Source of the DNA: Flaccisagitta enflata
Lineage: Eukaryota > Chaetognatha > Sagittoidea > Aphragmophora
NCBI GenBank assembly: GCA_965153355.1
Contig: OZ231126.1
Coordinates: forward strand, 3,782,001 to 3,846,000
Direction: 5' to 3'
Length of the DNA: 64,000 nt
The translations under genes were made by a program, and so were the position numbers. This document shows, in pieces, positions 25,724 to 37,500 of the stretch. The first letter of the stretch is position 1. The number at the start of each line of letters is the position of its first letter. The notes under the pieces were generated by a model, which made no database searches, was not told the origin of the DNA, and saw only the letters and a list, made by a program, of their open reading frames with translations.

Positions 25724-26560
25724 TTTAAGCATTTTTGCTTTGGCTAAGATATTACTTTTGATATTGGCATTTGGCAGTTTGATGACAAGTGGTCGATAAT
25801 TTTGATTGTTGTACATGCCAACTCTGAAGCATTGATATTCATCACTTGTGATAACAGTTCCAAGATCATGAAAAAGGTCATCAACAACTTCTTCATTAAG
25901 GGCTTCATTGCGTTCTCCTAGACCAAAGATAATCAAGTTGTTCTTTTTTCGTTCCCTTAGATGGAATTCATTTGGAGCAGATGAGAGGATTTGTGGTGAC
26001 ACGGCAGAATTTTTTCTTAATTCATCCATTCCTGTCTCTAATTTTGCGACAAGATCTTTCAAATTCTCAAAATCATCCTTTGATGATTGATCATGCTTTT
26101 GCTTTCCTTCGTGCCACATCCGTTCAACATTCATGATTCTTTTATCCTGATCTTCCAAGCAATTTCTAGATGCTGCCAGTTGAGCTTCCAGACTTTTTAT
26201 TTCTTGCTTCAACAAGTTTTGCCCCTCGTTCATTTCTACCTGCTCCTTTGCAATTTCTAAAAGGTGAGAGGCCCAATGCTTCTTCATTGCTTCAGCTGCT
26301 ATTCCCCCATTGTCAAGAACTGCCTTGGTAACAGCCTTGGACACCATGCTGTTAACTTCCTCACTGATACCTTCCATCAAGTCGTTCACCTTCCCACCAA
26401 CAGATGAAATTTCCTTGCGCATATCAGCAAGAACAGAATTTGTCACCTCCTGAATCTTTTTCACCTGAGACAATTCCTTTCTCAGATTCTCAATACTGTT
26501 CTCTTCAGCTGGGGTTGTTTCAACATCAATTTTTTGTTTTCCTTTCCCTTTTGGAGGCAT
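25682..26560 (-). mobile_element. LINE ORF1-like protein, 3' end lost
   Basis: Open for 292 codons from ATG (MPPKGKGKQKIDVETTPAEE). Residues about 20-190 are coiled coil (heptads with NLRKELSQVKKIQ, LEAQLAASRNCLEDQDKRI). Residues about 205-280 look like the RNA-binding RRM-type fold of non-LTR retrotransposon ORF1: RKKNNLIIFGLGE, then FRVGMYNNQNYRPLVIKLPN and ILAKAKMLKGN. The frame enters the inverted-repeat arm at 25723 and stops after 14 foreign codons, so the ORF1 is cut. No ORF2 follows here. ORF1 proteins bind RNA and chaperone target-primed reverse transcription. Confidence 0.78.
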
Positions 26561-27999
26561 TTTCTTTATCTTGAATTCTTAAGGACTGGCACAAACGATT
26601 TTGTCCCAAAGTGCCAAATTAAAGTTCGTGTGAAAGAATGAAACCCGGCCAACGGTGGAATGGAATTTCAATTTAATTTGATTGTTTTAGTTAAGAAATG
26701 GCGAGAAAAAAAAAGATTCAGATTTGATTGAGGGAGAAAACAGTTTTAGGGCAAAAAAGACAATGAAGATGGGAGAGTTGAACGTGGAGATTGAGATATG
26801 TTGTAGAGCAGAATTTATTACGTATGCATGTGAAATTTTGAGAAAATCAGTTAAAGTTTTTTGCTGTTTTCTTAATTTTTTTACGGAGCGCAGAGAAAAA
26901 CGTGTTTCAGGATTCCAGTCGAGTTTCGGAAAAGATTTGCTACAGCAACAGCAGGAGCAGCGGCAGAGAATTTGAACCAAGCTGCGGTTTCTTGATTGTT
27001 GAAGAATTAATGATAATTGTACACATTTAAAACTCAAAAGCGCTTGATGTTTTACTTGGAACTGAGCATTGTCCTCTTACACACAGCAAGTTAAAACAGC
27101 CCCTCATTCACTTATCTGTTTCTTTCACTGGTGCTATGCGTTTTAGCTGAAAATTTCATGCCTACTTTAGATGACCTTATGATGGTTTACTTGAACTCTC
27201 CAGCCATCAAAATCTTTGACCTGCAATCCTGTGGATGGTTGTGAATGAAATCACGCATAATTTCAAGAGTTTTATGCAGGATGAATTGTTGCAGATGTCA
27301 CTTGAGACATCCATGACAAATTTTATCCAAACTTTTTCATGTTCAGAAGAGAAAATGTGTTGTTTTCCTTTATCACAGATGGTGTGGTATTTTTATAAAA
27401 CTTAAGACGGCGAATTTTCGAAGGAAAATTAAGTGTTTCACCATACTTTTTGCATCATTATCAGGACAATAATGAAGCTGGAATGCTTTTAATAGACATT
27501 TTGTCTTTAAAGATACATGGTGTATACATTTTTATCATATTCTGACCTAAAAAGTAATTTGAACTATGCAATTCACATGGAAACAAGCAGGAAAATGATG
27601 GTTTTTAGTAAATTTCTGTTAACATTTTTTTTCATTTTCTGTGGTCTAAATTCTAAGAAAGCCATACACAGGGAAATTTTGCATTTTGAAAAACATAGTT
27701 CTCTCTGTAATCGATTTGGGAAGAGAACTATGTTCTTTGTTTTTTAATATTTTCATTTTCTATGCAAATTTAGAATTTAGACCAGCCCCCTGTCAGTGAC
27801 CAAAAATAAAAAAAAAAGAAATTTTCAATAAATTTATTCTAGTAACATTGGCTAAACTTGATCCTTCTTGCTAAATAAATGCAAATTTTTCTTTTAGACA
27901 TTATGTCTGAGCTATTTGAATCATTTTTTTTCACTTGTTTTTCTATTTCTATTTATTCAAAATTTCCATTTTGACCCTCTTTGAAACACAAATATTGCC
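26561..27999. other. No gene recognised
   Basis: AT-rich. The part next to the LINE ORF1 start (26561-26690) may be its 5' untranslated region. No splice-bordered exon or domain found. Confidence 0.5.
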
Positions 28000-29230
28000 T
28001 TCGGGGGGACGCTGTCTTAAGGAGTTGTAGATAGTCCTTCAATAAAGCAGCACACCTTAATTCAATGCTGAGTTTCCTTGATTTAACACAGAGTTTCCTC
28101 TAATTCCATGTATATCTGTAAAATTTCCAAAGATTTTAGAGCAAAAAAAAATTCTTGCATTGGGAACGTAGAGGTCTTGGAAGGGATCCCTCAGTGATGC
28201 AGTTGACAAGCAGCTTTAAAACACTCTTATTCAAAAAATTTTTTTTCTTCTTATTCTATACAAAGCTGTGAAACCTACTTATGTCACAGTGCAAACGAAT
28301 ACAAAATTTGACAAGTCAAAACGATTTATACGATATTTTTTATTTTATATATTCAAAGATTTTTTATTGAGATAAAGGATTTGTGGTTGATAATCATCAA
28401 TTTTTTGCATAGGAAAACGTTTTTCTGTACCATATGCTTAGGAAATGTGAGAAAAAAGGATGCGAAATTGATGGATTTTTAATAAAAATTGATTCTTGTG
28501 CATTGACATGTCTCGCGTGAAAAACCGAATCTGTCTCTGAATTCAAAATTTTGCATTTTGAAAAACATGGCATCAGTCTAAACACTTTTGAGAAACAGGC
28601 CATGTGTTTAGAAATGCAAAATTTTGCATTCAGAGACAGATTCGGTTTTTCACGTGGCAACATTTCATATTTTCCGTGCAATTATTTTTAAAGAATTCTG
28701 TTGTTTCACTAAGTATGCTGCGACATTACCGATGCGAGTTCAATACCATTGGTCAGTTAACCGGTTTTTAATTAATTTAGGGAGTATTAAGCATGCATAA
28801 GACTTTAGTTTCTGTTACATTTCCGCTGCATAGCAGCGTATTCCATCACAGAACAGAACGATTTGTCAAATTTGACGCTGTTCTGCACCACGACTTATTT
28901 TAAAATAAAATCACTTCCACTGCACACAGTTTTACATGAATTGTGGATACATCTTTTGATGCTATTGACAAGCTGTTTCAGCATACCTTGACTGCTCAAG
29001 TGCTTATTGGCACCTTCAGATTTATAATGTACAAAAACTTTCATGTCTGAATACATTCGTCATGATAAATCTTTGAAAAACATGAATTTTCAACATTTTA
29101 CACAGCCTCTTGTGGAAGGGATCCTTTAGTGATGCAGTTGACGAGCAGCTCCAGCCCACCCTGATTCAAATCTTTGTTTTTCCTCAGATTACAATAATAG
29201 CTGTGAAACTTACAGTAGATCTTGTCTAGA
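28000..29230 (-). repeat. Inverted relatives of the 22.6-23.3 kb repeat
   Basis: GGGATCCCTCAGTGATGCAG with TTGACAAGCAGCTTTAAAAC (28185-28225) and GGGATCCTTTAGTGATGCAG with TTGACGAGCAGCTCCAGCCC (29118-29160) are inverse copies of the block at 22980-23030; GACAAGCTGTTTCAGCATACC (about 28965) is the inverse of that at 23160. Confidence 0.7.
28508..28660. repeat. Palindrome, about 150 bp
   Basis: GTGAAAAACCGAATCTGTCT..CAAAATTTTGCATTT pairs with AAATGCAAAATTTTGCATTC..AGACAGATTCGGTTTTTCAC; centre near 28590. It lies inside the repeat-rich block 28000-29230. Confidence 0.8.
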
Positions 29231-29293
29231 CTTGAGATAACAGGGGCAAGCATTGTGGAAAGACGAATGAAGGCAGGGGAGCGATATTTGGAT

Positions 29294-29693
29294 CATAGAC
29301 TAATCAAAGGATGCTTAATTCCCCATGATAGTTGGTTGCCATGGAAACACATTTCCATGTATTCTCGCTAAAGTATAAATATTTTGAGAGATTTTTTCAG
29401 GGAACATTGCTTAAAATCAAATTTGCTACAACTTTCCCACAGTATGTTCTGTAAGAATATCGCTCGTTTGGCCGTTGCTAGGGAGCGTATCCATGTGTGA
29501 CGACCCCTAGCAACCGCTAAACGAGCGACATTCTTACAGAACATACTGTGGGAAAGTTGTAGCAAATTTGATTTTAAAGCAGTTACCTTAAAAAATTTCT
29601 CAAAATATTGATATTTTAGCGAAAATACATAGAAATGCGTTTCTATGGCAACCAGCTATCATAGGCAATAAACCATCCCTTTATTAGTCAATG
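29294..29693. mobile_element. Foldback element, 400 bp
   Basis: CATAGACTAATCAAAGGATG at the left is the inverse of CATCCCTTTATTAGTCAATG at the right; matching continues through GGTTGCCATGGAAACACATTT / AAATGCGTTTCTATGGCAACC to GTTGCTAGGG..CCCTAGCAAC around 29490. Strong, nearly full-length hairpin. No coding frame beyond the palindrome. Confidence 0.87.
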
Positions 29694-30380
29694 TTAGCGG
29701 GGGAAAGTGAACGCGACTGAGGCAAATTAAATTTTTGTCAAAAATCGCTCATTTTTAACATTATTCTCATATATAGAACACGAAATGAATGATTTATGTC
29801 ATACATATGAATAAAAAATCTCATTTCAATCATTACATATCAATATAGGTCATGGGGAGACCAGTTACCAACGTGAAACAGCGATATTTGAACTACATCT
29901 ATAACGTATGCTAAAATATTGAAATATTATTAATAACAAACAAACAGAAACGGTTCTTAATATGCCGTTTTGATTCATATGTTTTTATAGGATAAACTAT
30001 GTAAATTTTTAAATCGAACGCCGTTTGCCGCGTCCAAATCGGTTCAGCCGATCGGCGCCGCCAGCCCCGCGTAAGTTAAAAAAATTTAATCGAACAAAAA
30101 TCCTTTCGGTGGTGGCTGTTTTAGGCGGCGCACAATTACGATCGTATCAAAAGCGGTTCCGAAGACTTTTTTTTCTTTCTGAGCTTTTGTAATGGAAGGC
30201 TTGTAGTAAGTATATAGTGCAGCACATCATTCGAATCGTCTTTACACGGAGAACATGAAACTGGTGATGAATTTGTTTTTCTCTGAAACATGTAGCAACT
30301 GTTAGATAGAAACAGATTTGTAGAGGTCCATCTAACACGAAATAATTGGTCTATGTCATATTTATGACTAAATTTTCTCA
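29694..30380. other. No gene recognised
   Basis: AT-rich. Contains GTCCAAATCGGTTCAGCCGATCG near 30030, a diverged form of which recurs at 30830, so this is likely also repeat-derived (blocks TCATGGGGAGACCAGTTACC / TCATGGAGAGGTTAATTCC match too). Confidence 0.5.
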
Positions 30381-30618
30381 TTTTTAAGTGCGTCCTCGCA
30401 CTTCTATAAGAGGTCATGTCCGTCGGTTGGTTGGTCGGTCGGTTGGTCGGTCGTTTGAAATGCGAAAACGGCTGATTCTGACGTATTTCTTCATTACTAT
30501 CACCTTTCATGCCTCACCACATTCATATTCATTCATTCATTCATTCATTCATTCATCAAAAACGTTCATTCACAAAATCTTAAGCGAGGCACACTTATTG
30601 GCCTTCACTTGGCCTTTT
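30381..30618 (-). repeat. Hairpin-ended repeat, subfamily D
   Basis: Hairpin AAGTGCGTCCTCGCACTTC, CTATAAGAGGTCATGTCC, GGTTGGTCGG repeats, TTCATGCCTCACCACATTCAT, (TTCA)n, and the end GGCACACTTATTGGCCTTCA-CTTGGCC. Stem word AAGTG/CACTT is found at both ends. A second D copy is at 45185-45440. Confidence 0.85.
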
Positions 30619-30878
30619 TATGATTATCTATCAATGTAGATCATGGAGAGGTTAATTCCTATCGTGAAACAGCGATATTTCGACTGTAAGTATAAGCTAT
30701 ACTAAAGTCTTGAATGATATTCTAATACAAAAAAATGAAAACGGCTCGTGACATGACAGCGTTATGATTTATAACTTTTTATATTAAAGGATAAACAACG
30801 TAAAATTTGTGATCTAATGCTGTTGATCGCGTCCAAATCGGTCTAGCGGCTCGACGCGGCCAGCCTTGCATAAGTTAG

Positions 30879-31012
30879 AACAAGGCCAAGTAGGCCAATA
30901 AGGTGCGATGTGTGGATCGTCGAACGAATACGTTACTGACCGACCAACCGACTGACCGACCGACCAACCAACCAACCAACCAACCAGCCATTTATAGAGG
31001 TGCTTTGTCGCC
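30879..31012 (+). repeat. Hairpin-ended repeat, subfamily E
   Basis: AACAAGGCCAAGTAGGCCAAT, AAGGTGCGATGTGTGGATCG, GACC repeats, ATTTATAGAGGTGCTTTGTC. The inverse half-stem GCACCT is lost here but present in the copy at 56912-57039. Confidence 0.82.
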
Positions 31013-31118
31013 CGTTTGTTCCCGTTCAAAGCGTATACAGTGTGGAAACATATTCATGAATTACAACTGCCCACGAGGGAGTGGCCAAAAGAAGTGAGCG
31101 AGTCCATGAATGGCGCGC

Positions 31119-31722
31119 TTGGGTGCTTCACATAATTGTTGCACATGCCACATAGCATAAGTTTGGAATATACCTTAACCCTAGTAATGTAATATGAAAA
31201 AGCAAAAAATCATGAAGATGATTGTTTTTTTTTTTCTTCAAAATTCCTTCATCTTCCGTTTTTGTTTTGGCAGTTTTGTCTTGGCCTATAAAAATACAAA
31301 AAATCAGCAAAATCCTGTGTAGTTTTTCTACTAAAATGACAATTATTTGTTTCCAAAAATCATGGAATCTGAGAGAATAGATTAAAATATCAGAATATAA
31401 ATTGTAAAAGAGCTTATTTAAAAATTAGATTCACAATTTTGATAAAATAAGAAATAAAAAATAGCTCTTTCATGAAGCAAAAACATCAGTTTTGAGTTCA
31501 CATACATGTATTGGTGGAAAATAGTCTAATTCAAAGATTATAAGCCTGTTGATTCATCCCACTGCATTATGCGAATTAGGTCCTCAAAAAGAAATTGCTA
31601 AAGAGTAGAAGATGAATGACTTTTGATTAAAGAAAAAATGATAAGTCCTTAAAATCAACCACTCTATATTAGGTAAAACAAGTGAAAAGAAATAACCAAC
31701 TTTCACTATGTGAAGCACCCAA
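31119..31722. mobile_element. Non-autonomous DNA transposon (604 bp) with perfect 9-bp target duplication
   Basis: Terminal inverted repeats TTGGGTGCTTCACATA and TATGTGAAGCACCCAA, flanked on both sides by ATGGCGCGC (31110-31118 and 31723-31731). A 9-bp duplication fits Mutator-like elements (8 bp would be hAT, 2 bp TA mariner). The interior is AT-rich without a transposase, so it would depend on an enzyme made elsewhere. Confidence 0.88.
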
Positions 31723-31784
31723 ATGGCGCGCGAGTGAAGCGAGCGTTGCAAAGCAAAGCAGTGCGGAGTGAGTGAGTGTAGTGA

Positions 31785-32024
31785 GACACGCAACACTATA
31801 AGAGGCTTTGTCCGTTCGTCCGTTGGTCCGTCCGTTGGTCCGTCCGTCCGTCTGTAGAGGTGATCGAGTCTACAGAGGTGATCGAGTCAAAGAGTGGGAA
31901 AATAAGCGTGTTGGATACATTTCAGGTACTTTTTGAGTATGGAGTGGGGTTTGGGGTGTGGATGGGGGTTGGATGCCCCTGCCCAACCGTCCGCAACGAT
32001 ATTGTGACCCCGCGTCACTTGTTG
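31785..32024 (-). repeat. Hairpin-ended repeat, subfamily A (variant half as at 1.3 kb)
   Basis: GACACGCAACACTATAAGAGG, CTTTGTCCGTTCGTCCG, a duplicated GGTGATCGAGTC, GGGTTGGATGCCCCTGCCCA and the end ATTGTGACCCCGCGTCACTTG. The hairpin is partly eroded. Confidence 0.75.
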
Positions 32025-32368
32025 AAAAAGAATCGTTTGTCTGTCTGTCCGCGTGACTTTTTTTGAACATGCCGACGCACGCGACGAGGTCTAATGACCT
32101 TGGTACTATCCAGAAGCGCTGAGAGAAAGAGAGAGGGTGGGTTTCTAGTCTCAGACAACCGCGTTTTAACGGGCCACTCGGTCGCTTGGTACATTCGTTC
32201 GCTCGCACCGCTCACTCCACTCACTCCCTCCACAACACTGCGCTTCACTGAGCTCTGTTCATGGGCTCGCTTACTCACTTCGCTCACTCCCTCACTGGGA
32301 CAGTTGAAACTCATGTGTTCACGCTATAAACGCATTTAATGGGGACAATCGCGTTTATTCTTGTTGCT

Positions 32369-32782
<414 letters not shown>

Positions 32783-32971
32783 CCATACAAATACAAAGAA
32801 ATACAAGCTAGCTAAAATTAGCATACAAAAATGTAACATTTTTTTTATCTAGCCATTTTTGACCTGTGATAGACCAGTAAAGCAATCAAAATTTTGTCTG
32901 TGCACAATTTCATTTCTTTCAATGAAGTGATAAAAACAAAGGAAATAAAGAGAATCATTACCGAAACTTTT

Positions 32972-33168
32972 TGTTAGTCACGTGCTACACGACTCTACAC
33001 CCCGTTTTGTTGGTCCGTCAGTCCGTTGGTCCATCCTTTGGTAACACTTTACTTCTTGGGTTTTTGCGGTCTTTGGCCTCACTGCTCCTGCCCAAATGAT
33101 CAAGTGACTTCAAAAACAGCCCCTGCCAACCCGCATGCGACTGAGGTAGCCATGTATTCAACCTTGTT
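32972..33168 (-). repeat. Hairpin-ended repeat, subfamily B
   Basis: TTAGTCACGTGCTACACGACT, CTACACCCCGTTTTGTTGG, ..CTGCTCCTGCCCAAATGAT, CCCGCATGCGACTGAGGTAG, CAACCTTGTT. Confidence 0.82.
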
Positions 33169-33705
33169 TTCATAAGTGCTAATTTTGGTTGTTATTTACC
33201 ACTCAAATATCATTTTTTTGCTCAAATAAACCTGACCAAGCTGCCAGGTGAGCTCAACACAGCCGTCAGAACCAGACAAGGTAGAAAGAGTAAGAAAAAA
33301 AAAATATGGAAGATGACACTATGAGGACAAAATTTTTTTTTTCATATTTTGACTTTTTTTCTCCTTTTTCCATCTTTAAGCGGCCATATCTTTTGAACGG
33401 CTGGACCGATTTAGTTGCGCAAAAAAGCATCAGATGCCCCTTAAAAAACTCTACATTTTGGTCACCAATTTTTCCTAATTCCATCAAAAAACGACTGATT
33501 CATGATTTTTTTAATGAAATAGTTTTACTGACAAAATATTTCATGTAGACTAGGAATAAGTTTGGGGCTGTTTGCGCCTCCCTACGATCAGTATTTGGGC
33601 TAAAATCGTGTTAAATAATTTTACCAAACGTATACATGTACTAAAAAACAAAAGATAGACATTTTTGACTACTTCAAAATTTTCACTTTCCCTGGCTATC
33701 AATGT

Positions 33706-34070
33706 TTCATTAATGGGGTTCAAAAAAGCTCCAGAAACCCAAGTTGATAAGTCAGTGGATTTGAGGATTGATATGGTAAGGTTTTAGACCCGTAGAATCC
33801 ATTTCTGGGGTCAAAAAAGGCGAAATCTGGCGGGATCCCTTACCGCCATTGGCCCTGATCGAGCATATGGGCCCCGGAATGAGCATTTTGGCCATTTTTT
33901 CGCGATTTCAACTGATTTTAGGGGTATTTTAGTTATTTTTGATTGAAATCCGACTAATCTAAGGCTGTAGAATTCAATAGAGATGGTCTGAGGGGTCTGT
34001 GATCATTACTTTGATGTAAAACTGGCCCTGAATGAGCATTAGGGCCCCGAACACAAAGATTTTCCAGATT
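33706..34070 (+). repeat. Diverged third copy of the inverted-repeat arm end
   Basis: Starts CATTAATGGGGTTC and shares GGCGAAATCTGGCGGGATCC and GAGCATATGGGCCCCGGAAT with both 2.39-kb arms (compare 23333 onward). It starts at the same place as the arms, which marks that point as a true element end. Confidence 0.85.
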
Positions 34071-34354
34071 TCATCATTCCGGCGAAATGTAAGCATAATA
34101 TCACACTCATAGAAATGCTTTTTTGGCAAAAATGAGGCCGCTTTGCTCATTTTCCTTTGAATTCCGTGTAGGTGGCAGGGGCCTTTATTCAAAGGGCTGT
34201 TTCAATTGTTGGGCAGGAGCAGTGATGCTAAAAATTGCTTCGAATACCTGAACAAGTTATATGTAAGAGGCAAAGCGGCCTAGACGGCTTAATCCCAGCC
34301 CCGATATCCAAATTTCAGATCTTATGGCAAAAATTGTATTTCAAAAGCCTTTTA

Positions 34355-34673
34355 AACAAGCCCGACTGGGCAACGATGCGTCCAGACTGTGTCTGCGTGT
34401 ATTGATCATGTGACGTATATGAAGTGACAGATGGACGAACAGACGGGTGAAACGACTGAGTAGAAAAGGAGGCTCTCAAATCATGTTGGTTGATCATTCG
34501 TTTCAGTATAGGATCTCACCGTGGCTAAAGACAGTCTAGAAACGCGGTTTTCGCACTTGCATAACGGACGGACATACGGACGGACGGACATACGGTCCGA
34601 CGGACCGACCAACGGACATACGGACGGACAGACCCTCTTATAGAGATGCGTTCCTGACGGACGCATCTAAAAA
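34355..34673 (+). repeat. Hairpin-ended repeat, subfamily C, long form (319 bp)
   Basis: AACAAGCCCGACTGGGCAACG, ATGCGTCCAGACTG, then a 150-bp insert relative to the 24959 copy, (GGAC/ATAC)n, CCCTCTTATAGAG and hairpin AGATGCGTTCCTGACGGACG-CATCT with AAAAA. Confidence 0.85.
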
Positions 34674-34969
34674 CTCCAAAAATACTGGTTCTCCATGAAT
34701 CTCCATGAGCCCAAGCGTAGGTCATTTTTTTGGAGCAAGCCTGCGAGCTCTTTATATGGCTGTCGGGCTCTCACCTATTTTGTCTCTAAACCTTTCTGCA
34801 CATGTATGTTAGTCCGTCTCTGTGTGTTTGTCCATCTGTCCATCCATAACATTTTAAAAATATTGTATTCTCTTTTTGACCTTTTTTGTGGTATAGCCTA
34901 TACCAGGTGATCGCCCCTGCCCAACCGTCTGCAACTTTTGATCTGTTCTGTGCTTGTTTTTGGTCACGA

Positions 34970-35102
34970 ACAAGCAATTTCAAGAGGCTTTGTCGGTCCG
35001 TTGGTCCATCACGCTCGAGTTGTCACGCTCAAGTTGAAAACGTGCATTCTCGCCCCTGTCCACCCGTCTGCGACCTGTTTTGGCCGTGTATTTGGCCTTG
35101 TT
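34970..35102 (-). repeat. Hairpin-family remnant
   Basis: AAGAGGCTTTGTCGGTCCGT, CGCCCCTGTCCACCCGTCTG and GGCCGTGTATTTGGCCTTGTT show a subfamily A body; the hairpin is not recognisable. Confidence 0.65.
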
Positions 35103-35209
35103 CAATAGTGTTTTATGTTGAAAGGATATACGGATATATGGCTACCCCAGTCGCGTGTTGGAGAATGTCACTAAGGAGCTAGTCACTGAATCACGAACAG
35201 TAAGGCTCC

Positions 35210-35786
35210 ATTCCACTGAAGCACGACTTCGTGCTTCAGTGGAATTGACTCTTGACCTCTTTTCATGTTGCAATGAAACAAAAAGTCAATCCAGTTTTTC
35301 TTTGATTGGTTACAATTCATTTCAGTGCAATCAAAAACTTTTTTATTTCTCTTATTCAAGATAGGTTTTTCATTTTGTCATAAATTGTTGTCTTTGAAAA
35401 ATTTCTCTTAATTTTTTTCCTTTTTTTAAAGTTTTTTTTTCATGACAAAATCTTTTTTCTATCACATGAATGTATGTTTTTATGAATAAAATTGAGTTTT
35501 CCCACTTGAAGTTTTGATTGGGATAAAAACTTGATAGATGTAAAAAGATATTTTACTCTTGATAATAACATTCTTTTTTTTTAGTAAGTCTACTTAGATG
35601 AGGAGAAAGGATAAAAGGTAAAAAGGAAGGAGATGATTTCTTTTGATAAAAGTAAATGAAAAATATTTTGACTATCTTTGCTTCACTGAAAAAATCAGTT
35701 ATTACCAATTCCACTGAAGCTCAAATTGCAGAGAGCACTAGTCAGTCTTTATTCCACTGAAGCACGACGTCGTGATTCAGTGGAAA
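35210..35786. mobile_element. AT-rich element bounded by two near-identical hairpins
   Basis: A perfect 17-bp stem with a 2-nt loop (ATTCCACTGAAGCACGA and its inverse, 35210-35245) is repeated almost exactly at 35751-35786, with a further half copy at 35708. Between them is AT-rich sequence without an open frame. Confidence 0.7.
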
Positions 35787-35926
35787 TGATTTTAACTTAA
35801 GCACAATTTTCGTGATTGAATGGTTGCCTGTCACTAGGGCATTTAAGCAGGAGCGGTGAGCTCAAAAGCTCATAAACGCTAAAAAAGTAAAAGGGGACCA
35901 ACCAAACGACCGACAGACGGATGGAA

Positions 35927-35929
<3 letters not shown>

Positions 35930-36012
<83 letters not shown>
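35930..36012. repeat. (GA)n microsatellite
   Basis: Pure GA array that ends exactly where the hairpin-ended repeat at 36013 starts. A (CT)n array (36202-36256) follows that element, so the element is flanked by an inverted microsatellite pair. Confidence 0.97.
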
Positions 36013-36015
<3 letters not shown>

Positions 36016-36168
36016 AAGGCCGGATACACGGCCATCAGTTGCGGACGGGTGGGCAGGGGCGGAAATGCGCGTTTTCCCACTTTTCGACTTGATCATTACG
36101 GACCAATGGACCAACGGACGGACGGACGGACAGAGCCTCTTATAGAGTTGGGTGTCCGCAACTAAAAA
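36013..36168 (+). repeat. Hairpin-ended repeat, subfamily A
   Basis: AACAAGGCCGGATACACGGC, CAGTTGCGGACGGGTGGGCA, GTTTTCCCACTTTTCGACTTG, GGAC repeats, CTCTTATAGAG and GTTGGGTGTCCGCAACTAAAAA (one mismatch in the stem). Confidence 0.9.
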
Positions 36169-36197
36169 GAAGTGAGATTTTGGCTTTGACATGTAGA

Positions 36198-36256
<59 letters not shown>

Positions 36257-36259
36257 CCC

Positions 36260-36940
36260 TCTGCGTTGATTTTTGGTTGTAATCGAAAGGAGCATGTACG
36301 TTTGTACACCCCGTTATGTCAGTCTGTTAGCCAGTGGGTAACCTTACACCTCAGCGATTTTTGGCTCACTGCTCCTCCCATAATACCCTAGTGACCTTAT
36401 CTATCACTGCTCCTGCTCATTCGCACACAACTGGGGTAGCCGTGTATCTGGCCAGGGGTAACCGTCTCTTACAAACATATTTCCCAACATGAACAGTGGT
36501 TATACTTGGCATAGTAAGAACCAACAAAATGATCGATGAAAGAGAGAAAAAAAAACCTAGCGGGTATGTACATAAGTCTGTCCCTCTGCAACACTTTGTT
36601 TCTCAGGCTATTGCGGTATTTCTGAGCAGATTTTAGCAAAACAGCTTCTGCCCTTAGTGGTGGTGCCAGCGATCTGCAATTGAGTGGGCTAGGCCTTGAT
36701 CTACAACTTGGAATTTTTAAGGCTGAAAGCGGATCTCGCTTTGAAAAAAACTCGCCCCCAGAAGTGTTGACTGTTGTTACAGGCTCTATACGCCACCGAT
36801 CTAGGCGTTCTTGGTCTTGTTCGACGGAGATTTGATTTCTCTCGCCGTCGGCTTTAACTAAACATTATCATTTTCTTCTTAGGGGCCCCTAAGGGCCCCC
36901 AAAAAAGCCCTTATTGAAATTTTTTTTATGAAAAAAAAAA
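36260..36940. other. Repeat remnants, no gene seen
   Basis: Two eroded subfamily B bodies (TACACCCCGTTATGTCAGTC near 36305; GGGGTAGCCGTGTATCTGGCC near 36432). No exon recognised. Confidence 0.5.
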
Positions 36941-37500
36941 AGTGGGGTGCAATCGATAGGAAATTGTTTGATTTGCCTAGATCCAAAATCTTGTATTTTC
37001 ACTTTTTTCAAAAAACTTAGAAAATTTTTTTGTCGCGCGTCAGGGACTTAAAAAAAAAATCACAAAATATTTTTTTGAAAAATGGTTTTTAAAAGTGGGG
37101 TGCAATCAATAGGAAATTGTTTGATTTGCCTAGATCCAAAATCCTGCATTTTTATTTTTTTTCAGAAAACAAAAAAAATTTTTGTCGCGCATCAGAGACT
37201 TAAAAAAAAATCACAAAATATTTTTTTGAAAAATGGTTTTCGAAAGTAGGGTGCTATCAATAGGAAATTGTTTGATTTGCCTAGATCTAAAATCTTGTAT
37301 TTTCTTTTTTTTTTTCAAAAAACTTTGAAATTTTTTTGTATCGCGCGTCAGGGACTTTGAAAAAAAAATCACAAAATATTTTTTTGAAAAATGGTTTTCA
37401 AAAGTGGGGTGCAGTTGATAGGAAATTGTTTTATTCGCCTAGATCCAAAACCTGTAAAATTATTTTTTTCAAAAAATTTAAGAATTTGATTGGGGGCGAG
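36941..37500 (+). repeat. Tandem repeat, about 151-157 bp unit, nearly four copies
   Basis: AGTGGGGTGCAATCGATAGG near 36941 recurs near 37094, 37245 and 37402, each followed by AAATTGTTTGATTTGCCTAG and TTTTTTTGTCGCGCGTCAGG. Confidence 0.92.

Noticed and set aside
34481-34725. SVRPSVR- and PSVGPSV-type frames found throughout the window
   Set aside because: They come from the degenerate GTCC repeats in the hairpin-ended elements and occur with every copy in either orientation.
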